This document shows, piece by piece, positions 1-5,177 of a DNA stretch of 5,177 bases. Both the position numbers and the translations under genes were made by a program. Positions within the stretch are counted from its first letter, which is position 1; each line of letters opens with the position of its first letter. The DNA lies in assembly GCA_947259435.1 (NCBI GenBank), contig CAMYMP010000404.1:1-5177 (forward strand), read 5' to 3'. Under the pieces are notes generated by a model. It ran no database searches. It had not been told where the DNA came from and saw nothing but the letters and a program-made list of their open reading frames with translations. This stretch comes from an uncultured Woeseiaceae bacterium (lineage in GTDB: Bacteria > Pseudomonadota > Gammaproteobacteria > Woeseiales > Woeseiaceae).

Positions 1-162
1 CTCGGCGAAATCCAGGTTACCTACGGTCTTGATGTGAATGCTGCAATTCTCGGGGATACTCTGATTCTGACGCCGAATACCGCGAGCGCGGGCAGCGTCG
101 TCTGGGTATGTTCGAGCCCAGATCTGGCGCCCAAGCACCTTCCAGCTGCTTGCCGACCGTAA
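1..162 (+). CDS. pilA: Type IV major-pilin-like protein, C-terminal fragment (5' end outside window)
   Basis: An open frame runs from the window edge to a TAA at 160-162 and encodes the last 53 residues of a type IVa pilin. The fragment ends in the usual pilin C-terminus: SVVWVC, a short spacer, then HLPAACRP. The two cysteines (fragment residues 37 and 51) would form the C-terminal disulfide that closes the D-loop, here only 13 residues long. The fragment aligns with the C-terminal part of the complete pilin downstream: GEIQVTYG matches [16 protein letters not shown] matches GQTLSVTP, and SVVW is shared. The two genes are therefore tandem paralogues. The protein would be a structural subunit of the pilus fibre, processed by PilD. 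The conserved N-terminal helix lies outside the window, so the start and total length cannot be judged. A minor pilin cannot be strictly excluded, but the pilA-like terminus and the position beside pilB favour a major pilin. Confidence 0.85.
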   Translation, partial: LGEIQVTYGLDVNAAILGDTLILTPNTASAGSVVWVCSSPDLAPKHLPAACRP

Positions 163-199
163 GATTTCAATTGGGCTTAATTGCTCAGCTAAGAAGTCG

Positions 200-229
200 A
201 AAAAGCCCCGGCCTGTCCGGGGCTTTTTT
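200..229 (+). terminator. Strong intrinsic (rho-independent) terminator after the first pilin gene
   Basis: A perfect inverted repeat has arms GCCCCGG (205-211) and CCGGGGC (217-223), a 5-base loop CCTGT, and a T6 run at 224-229. Five A residues at 200-204 can extend the stem by pairing with the T tract, so the structure could also terminate transcription from the opposite strand. It lies 37 bases after the stop of the first pilin gene. It should end that transcript and separate its expression from the second pilin. Confidence 0.93.
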
Positions 230-300
230 GTGCCCTCGCGACGGGACGGCAAGAATATCGTGAACTGCGTCACATAGTGAGCGACGCTAGCACAATGTCG

Positions 301-331
301 GCGACAGTAGCCCGATCAAATGCCGTATCAT
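301..331 (+). promoter_or_regulatory. Weak candidate sigma-70 promoter upstream of the second pilin
   Basis: TATCAT at 326-331 differs from the -10 consensus at one position. GCGACA at 301-306 matches four of six -35 positions, but the spacer is 19 bases, longer than the preferred 17. Transcription would start near 338, giving a leader of about 37 bases. The terminator upstream implies that the second pilin needs a promoter somewhere in 230-374. Many pilA genes use sigma-54 with PilR, but I found no acceptable GG-N10-GC element here. This call is tentative. Confidence 0.2.
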
Positions 332-374
332 ATGGAAATCTGGGCTTTGCGCGGGCAGCTATCGGTATGCGTAT

Positions 375-872
375 ATGAGAGATCAGAACACTGGCTTCAC
401 TTTGATCGAGTTGATGATCGTCGTCGCAATCATCGGCATTCTCGCCTCAATGGCCATGTCCGCCTACCAGACCTACTCGGTCAGAGCGCAGGTCGCCGAA
501 GGCGTCAACATGGCCGGGTCCATCAAAGCGCCGATCGTCGATGCTTACAACATGACCGGATCACCGCCCGCTGACCGGGCCGCCGCGGGATTAACGCCAT
601 TGCCAACCGACCACTCGGGAAAATATGTCAGCGGGGTGAGTATCGTTGATGGCCGCTTGGACATTTTGTTCGGCAATGATGCCCACCAGGACATATTCGG
701 CCAGACGCTTTCGGTAACGCCCTACACGTCCGGCAACAGCAGCGTGGTCTGGCGCTGCGGCACGGCGGCCATCATTCCGGGAACGGTCGAAATGACCGGC
801 GGGGGCGTCACGGCAGCCCACGCCCTGCCATCGGTCGACACGCGCTACCTGCCTTCCAGCTGCCGAAATTAG
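375..872 (+). CDS. pilA: Type IV prepilin (second, tandem PilA-like pilin)
   Basis: This encodes a 165-residue class IVa prepilin, within the usual size range of the family. The leader is seven residues, MRDQNTG, followed by the processing site G/FTLIEL. Gly7 is the -1 residue, Phe8 becomes the N-methylated first residue of the mature pilin, and Glu12 is the conserved Glu+5. Residues 8 to about 32 form the hydrophobic N-terminal helix that anchors the subunit in the inner membrane and packs in the fibre core. The C-terminal globular domain ends in VVWRC and YLPSSCRN. Cys128 and Cys163 would form the D-loop disulfide around 34 residues, clearly longer than in the upstream paralogue. The start is fixed by the leader because no other in-frame ATG lies upstream. 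No good Shine-Dalgarno sequence is visible. The leader contains Asp3 beside Arg2, so it is less basic than most. PilD (4061-4945) should process it. Whether it is the major pilin or a variant subunit cannot be decided from sequence. Confidence 0.93.
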   Translation: MRDQNTGFTLIELMIVVAIIGILASMAMSAYQTYSVRAQVAEGVNMAGSIKAPIVDAYNMTGSPPADRAAAGLTPLPTDHSGKYVSGVSIVDGRLDILFGNDAHQDIFGQTLSVTPYTSGNSSVVWRCGTAAIIPGTVEMTGGGVTAAHALPSVDTRYLPSSCRN

Positions 873-904
873 GGCGCCCGCGACAGCCACCACCCCCAAA
901 TTAA

Positions 905-936
905 CGGATTTTTGACGTTTGACTTAATCAAATCCG
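905..936. repeat. Small inverted repeat enclosing a 7-base tandem repeat in the pilin-pilB spacer
   Basis: CGGATTT at 905-911 is the reverse complement of AAATCCG at 930-936, with 18 bases between them. Just inside, TTTGAC occurs twice with a 7-base period (911-916 and 918-923). No T-run follows the second arm, so this does not look like an intrinsic terminator. It could be a protein-binding site or chance. The rest of the 873-1032 spacer shows no terminator and no clear promoter, so transcription from the pilin into pilB is possible. Confidence 0.35.
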
Positions 937-1032
937 CTAACTGTGAACCCCCGCACAAAATCGAGTTGATCCGGCGACTTAGATCAGTGAGACTGTGATG
1001 CTCAAAGGAACGCTCGGGCAGCTCGAATTCGT

Positions 1033-2751
<1,719 letters not shown>

Positions 2752-2780
2752 ATTTATACTTCGTTTAACGGGCAATAGAC

Positions 2781-3966
2781 ATGGCTGAATCAGCAGTTGC
2801 GAGTAGCGTCCCTTTTATCTGGGAAGGCACGGATAGAAAGGGCCAAAAGGTCAATGGAAAGATCATGGCGGCCACTGTGGCTGCCGTACGTGCGGATTTG
2901 CGCCGACAAGGCGTTGTACCGTCCCGTATCAAGAAGCAGAGCAAGGGTCTGTTCAGCGGCGGGCCGGCAGCTGGCGACGATGCTCGCTGCAGGTATTCCG
3001 CTCGTGCAGTCGTTCGAGATTGTCGGTACGGGCCACGAAAATCCGGCGATGCAAAAGCTGATCCTGGCGGTCAAGGGCGACGTCGAGGGCGGCAGCGCGC
3101 TCGCCGAGGCATTAGCCAAACACCCGCTGTATTTTGACGACCTGTTTATCAACCTTGTGGAAGCTGGCGAACAGGCGGGTGCTCTCGAGGCCTTGCTGGA
3201 AAAAATCGCAACGTACAAGGAAAAGACAGAGGCACTGAAGAAGAAAATCAAGAAAGCTCTGACATATCCGGCTGCGGTTCTCGTTGTCGCTTTTGTCGTC
3301 ACGACGATTCTTTTGATTTTCGTCATTCCCGCGTTCGAAGACCTTTTCAAGGGCTTCGGCGCAGACTTGCCGACGTTCACGCGTATGGTGATCGATTTGT
3401 CGGTATTCGTCCGGGCAAAAGGGTGGTATCTCGCCATATTGATTGGTGCGGGCTTCGGCACATTTTTTTACTTCAAGAAGCGTTCGCGCGCTATGCGCCA
3501 CTGGCTCGATCGCATGTCGCTGAAGATTCCGGTCATCGGGTCGATCATGCAGAAAGCCGCCATCGCACGTTATGCGCGAACGTTGTCCACGATGTTTGCG
3601 GCCGGCGTGCCGCTCGTCGAAGCTCTCGAATCGGTATCCGGCGCGACCGGTAACATCGTCTACGAAGTCGGCGTTCTGAAGATGCGCGACGAAGTCGCAA
3701 CGGGGCAGCGCCTGCAGCAGGCGATGGAAAACACTGACTTGTTCCCCAACATGGTTATTCAGATGATCGCGGTCGGTGAGGAATCAGGCTCTCTCGACGA
3801 CATGTCGTCCAAAGTCGCAGACTTTTATGAAGAGGACGTCGACAATGCCGTTGACAACCTCTCGAGTTTGCTCGAGCCGCTGATCATGTCGATTCTCGGC
3901 GTTCTCGTTGGTGGCCTGGTTGTCGCCATGTACCTGCCAATCTTCAAGATGGGTTCGGTCATTTAA
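2781..3966 (+). pseudogene. pilC: PilC, type IV pilus inner-membrane platform protein, frame-disrupted near 2963
   Basis: PilC is the polytopic platform protein that couples PilB to pilin extraction. The true N-terminus reads from ATG 2781 (MAESAVASSVPFIWEGTDRK) for 61 residues to SKGLFSGG at 2963. The conserved T2SSF sequence resumes in the next frame at 2965 (RQLATMLAAGIPLVQ) and continues intact to the TAA at 3964-3966. Two tandem T2SSF domains are visible; the second begins at about 3568 (RYARTLSTMFAAGVPLVE). Membrane segments lie near 3265-3336, 3421-3474 and 3880-3945. Relatives have about 12 residues between the GLF-type stretch and RQLA that are absent here (in family memory, roughly KKxxxxDIAxFT). 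The two parts total 394 residues against a usual figure near 405, so a deletion of 3n+2 bases, about 35, is inferred. A continuous ORF from ATG 2797 would cover the T2SSF part, but its first 56 or so residues are an out-of-frame reading of the real N-terminus. This is either a true mutation or a sequence error. pilC follows pilB after 29 bases. Confidence 0.88.
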
Positions 3967-3993
3967 CGAGCCGCAAGCGCGTTTGCATTGACG

Positions 3994-4030
3994 CGGCGTT
4001 CCGAGGAAACTCGGAACGCCGTTTTCTTTT
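3994..4030 (+). terminator. Intrinsic terminator with GAAA tetraloop between pilC and pilD
   Basis: A perfect 12-bp stem is formed by 3994-4005 and 4010-4021 (CGGCGTTCCGAG pairing with CTCGGAACGCCG). It is closed by a GAAA loop of the stable GNRA type and followed by TTTTCTTTT at 4022-4030. It starts 27 bases after the pilC stop and should end much of the pilB-pilC transcript. The C within the T-run may permit some read-through into pilD. Confidence 0.88.
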
Positions 4031-4049
4031 GCGCCAGGATCACGAAGCC

Positions 4050-4056
4050 GGAGGAA
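4050..4056 (+). promoter_or_regulatory. Shine-Dalgarno site of pilD
   Basis: GGAGGAA, with its GGAGG core six bases before ATG 4061, is the only strong ribosome-binding site in the window. It fixes the pilD start and suggests efficient, independent initiation of translation. Confidence 0.85.
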
Positions 4057-4060
4057 TCGA

Positions 4061-4945
4061 ATGGCCGAATTTTTCAGTCAGTCGCCTGCAATTTTTATTG
4101 CTGTGACTTTTGCGTTCGCGCTAATGATCGGCAGTTTTCTCAACGTCGTCATCTATCGTCTGCCGCTCATGATGCAGCGCGACTGGCGAGCGCAGTGCAA
4201 GGAGTTGCTCAGTGAACCGGCACCAGACCTGCCGACCGGCCGTTTCAATCTCGTGGTACCGCGTTCTCGTTGCCCGGCGTGCGGCAAGCCCATACGGGCG
4301 TGGCAGAACATTCCGGTGCTGAGTTATTTGCTGCTTGGCGCCCAGTGCGCGAACTGCCGGAAAACCATCTCGGTTCGTTATCCTCTGGTCGAGCTGCTAA
4401 CCGCTTCCCTCGCGGGCATATGCGCCTGGCATTTCGGATTCGGCTGGGAAGCGCTGATGGCCATCGCCTTGACCTGCATCCTGGTTGCGATCAGTCTCAT
4501 CGACGTCGATCACCAGATCATTCCGGATTCGATCGTTATTCCGCTGCTCTGGGTGGGCCTCGTCATGAGCCTGCTGCACCCGCTCGCGGGCGCCGACACG
4601 CTGTTTATTTCGCCACGCCGTGCGATTATTGGTGCCTTGGCAGGCTACCTGAGCCTGTGGAGCGTTTACCAGCTGTTCAAGATAATCACCGGTAAGGAGG
4701 GCATGGGCTATGGCGATTTCAAGCTGCTTGCGGCACTCGGCGCCTGGCTCGGCTGGCAGGCTTTGCCGACAATTATTCTGATGTCCGCCGTGGTCGGCGC
4801 CATCATCGGCATCTCGATGATCGTATTCCGGGGCCGCGATCGCCAGCTACCCATTCCGTTCGGCCCCTATCTTGCCGCCGCAGGCTGGATCACGATGCTT
4901 TATGGGGAGGCCATCGAGACCGCTTACCTGGATTTGTTCCTGTAA
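4061..4945 (+). CDS. pilD: PilD, prepilin peptidase / leader peptidase and N-methyltransferase
   Basis: This 294-residue protein is a full-length bifunctional type IV prepilin peptidase (aspartic protease family A24). It cleaves prepilin leaders after the -1 Gly on the cytoplasmic face of the inner membrane and methylates the new N-terminal Phe. Residues 10-23 start the first membrane segment, followed by the family motif GSFLNVVIYRLP (24-35). The cytoplasmic loop carries the zinc-type tetracysteine Cys71/Cys74 and Cys96/Cys99 seen in the bifunctional enzymes. The catalytic aspartates are Asp148 in LIDVDHQIIPD and Asp219 in the GMGYGDFK motif. Several hydrophobic segments after residue 105 fit the usual eight-helix topology. 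Its substrates should include both pilins at the 5' end of the window and, in many species, type II secretion pseudopilins. An intrinsic terminator stands between pilC and this gene. coaE starts 12 bases after the stop, suggesting cotranscription. Confidence 0.97.
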   Translation: MAEFFSQSPAIFIAVTFAFALMIGSFLNVVIYRLPLMMQRDWRAQCKELLSEPAPDLPTGRFNLVVPRSRCPACGKPIRAWQNIPVLSYLLLGAQCANCRKTISVRYPLVELLTASLAGICAWHFGFGWEALMAIALTCILVAISLIDVDHQIIPDSIVIPLLWVGLVMSLLHPLAGADTLFISPRRAIIGALAGYLSLWSVYQLFKIITGKEGMGYGDFKLLAALGAWLGWQALPTIILMSAVVGAIIGISMIVFRGRDRQLPIPFGPYLAAAGWITMLYGEAIETAYLDLFL

Positions 4946-4957
4946 GTGGCGGCGACT

Positions 4958-5177
4958 ATGCAGCATGCCAATAAACCGCTGCGCGTTGGCCTGACCGGCG
5001 GTATCGCAAGCGGTAAATCGACTGTCGCCGACATGTTCAGAAAACTCGGCGCGGCCGTTATCGACACCGACGTCATCGCGCGTGAGGTCGTCACTCCGGG
5101 GCAGCCGGCACTCGAGGAGATTCGGCAAGCATTTGGCGAGTCGATGATCCGGAGTGACGGGACTCTCGATCGCAACT
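4958..5177 (+). CDS. coaE: CoaE, dephospho-CoA kinase (N-terminal part, runs off window)
   Basis: The frame from ATG 4958 stays open to the window end, giving 73 residues of a protein that is usually about 200. The P-loop [12 protein letters not shown] (residues 11-22, Lys20) is the signature of dephospho-CoA kinase, which phosphorylates the 3'-hydroxyl of dephospho-CoA in the cytosol, the last step of coenzyme A synthesis. The following [12 protein letters not shown] (34-45), with Asp36 and Asp38, matches the conserved DxD-type substrate and metal region. An in-frame GTG at 4946, immediately after the pilD stop, would add four residues and is an alternative start. Neither has a good Shine-Dalgarno, so translational coupling to pilD is plausible. 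Location next to pilD is common in Gammaproteobacteria and does not imply a role in pili. Confidence 0.95.
   Translation, partial: MQHANKPLRVGLTGGIASGKSTVADMFRKLGAAVIDTDVIAREVVTPGQPALEEIRQAFGESMIRSDGTLDRN

Noticed and set aside
296..306. Short palindrome TGTCG-G-CGACA upstream of the second pilin.
   Set aside because: Five-base arms around one base are expected by chance in GC-rich sequence, and nothing ties it to a known operator.
342..357. Possible sigma-54 (-24/-12) promoter for the second pilin, with GG at 343-344 and GC at 355-356.
   Set aside because: The spacing is right, but most other consensus positions fail, and the inferred transcript start would leave a leader of only a few bases.
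320..574. 84-codon + strand ORF overlapping the second pilin.
   Set aside because: It is an out-of-frame reading with low-complexity Arg/His-rich content. The pilin frame has a full prepilin signature.
873..880. GGGCGCCC palindrome right after the second pilin stop, as a possible terminator.
   Set aside because: It is only a self-complementary octamer with no loop-forming stem and no T-run after it.
2797..2964. N-terminal part of a continuous ORF starting at ATG 2797 that merges with the PilC T2SSF domain.
   Set aside because: Its first 56 or so residues are Arg-rich and unlike PilC, while the overlapping frame from 2781 gives a typical PilC N-terminus. It is a shadow reading exposed by the frameshift.
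2955..2970. Programmed +1 ribosomal frameshift joining the two pilC frames.
   Set aside because: No recognisable slippery site or stimulator is visible, and a shift would still leave out the conserved residues missing at the junction. A deletion explains the data better.

Overview
The window is a type IV pilus (T4P) biogenesis locus, with every recognised gene on the + strand. It reads (pilin, 3' end only) - (second pilin, complete) - pilB - pilC (disrupted) - pilD - coaE (5' end only). This gene order, the class IVa prepilin signature, and pilD followed directly by coaE are typical of the chromosomal pilA-pilB-pilC-pilD-coaE cluster of Gammaproteobacteria. The sequence is moderately GC-rich. 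The genus cannot be named from the sequence; a non-enteric gammaproteobacterium is the most that can be supported.

Bases 1-162 are the last 53 codons of a major-pilin-type gene, followed by a strong intrinsic terminator at 200-229. After a leader of about 145 bases comes a second, paralogous pilin gene (375-872). It has a canonical prepilin cleavage site and a much longer C-terminal disulfide loop. A 160-base spacer (873-1032) with small repeats but no convincing terminator leads to pilB (1033-2751), the pilus extension ATPase, which appears intact with all catalytic motifs. Twenty-nine bases later comes pilC (2781-3966), the inner-membrane platform protein. Its reading frame breaks near 2963, and about 12 family-conserved residues appear to be missing there. 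A hairpin terminator with a GAAA tetraloop (3994-4030) separates pilC from pilD (4061-4945), the prepilin peptidase/N-methyltransferase. The start of coaE (4958 to the window end), encoding dephospho-CoA kinase, follows almost immediately.

In function, PilD cleaves and N-methylates the prepilins, and PilB hydrolyses ATP to drive PilC, which extracts mature pilins from the inner membrane into the growing fibre. CoaE is a housekeeping enzyme of coenzyme A synthesis that shares this neighbourhood in many proteobacteria. I found no new type of system. The main unusual point is the pilC lesion, which is either a real loss-of-function deletion or an assembly/sequencing error. The tandem pilins with different disulfide loops come second.
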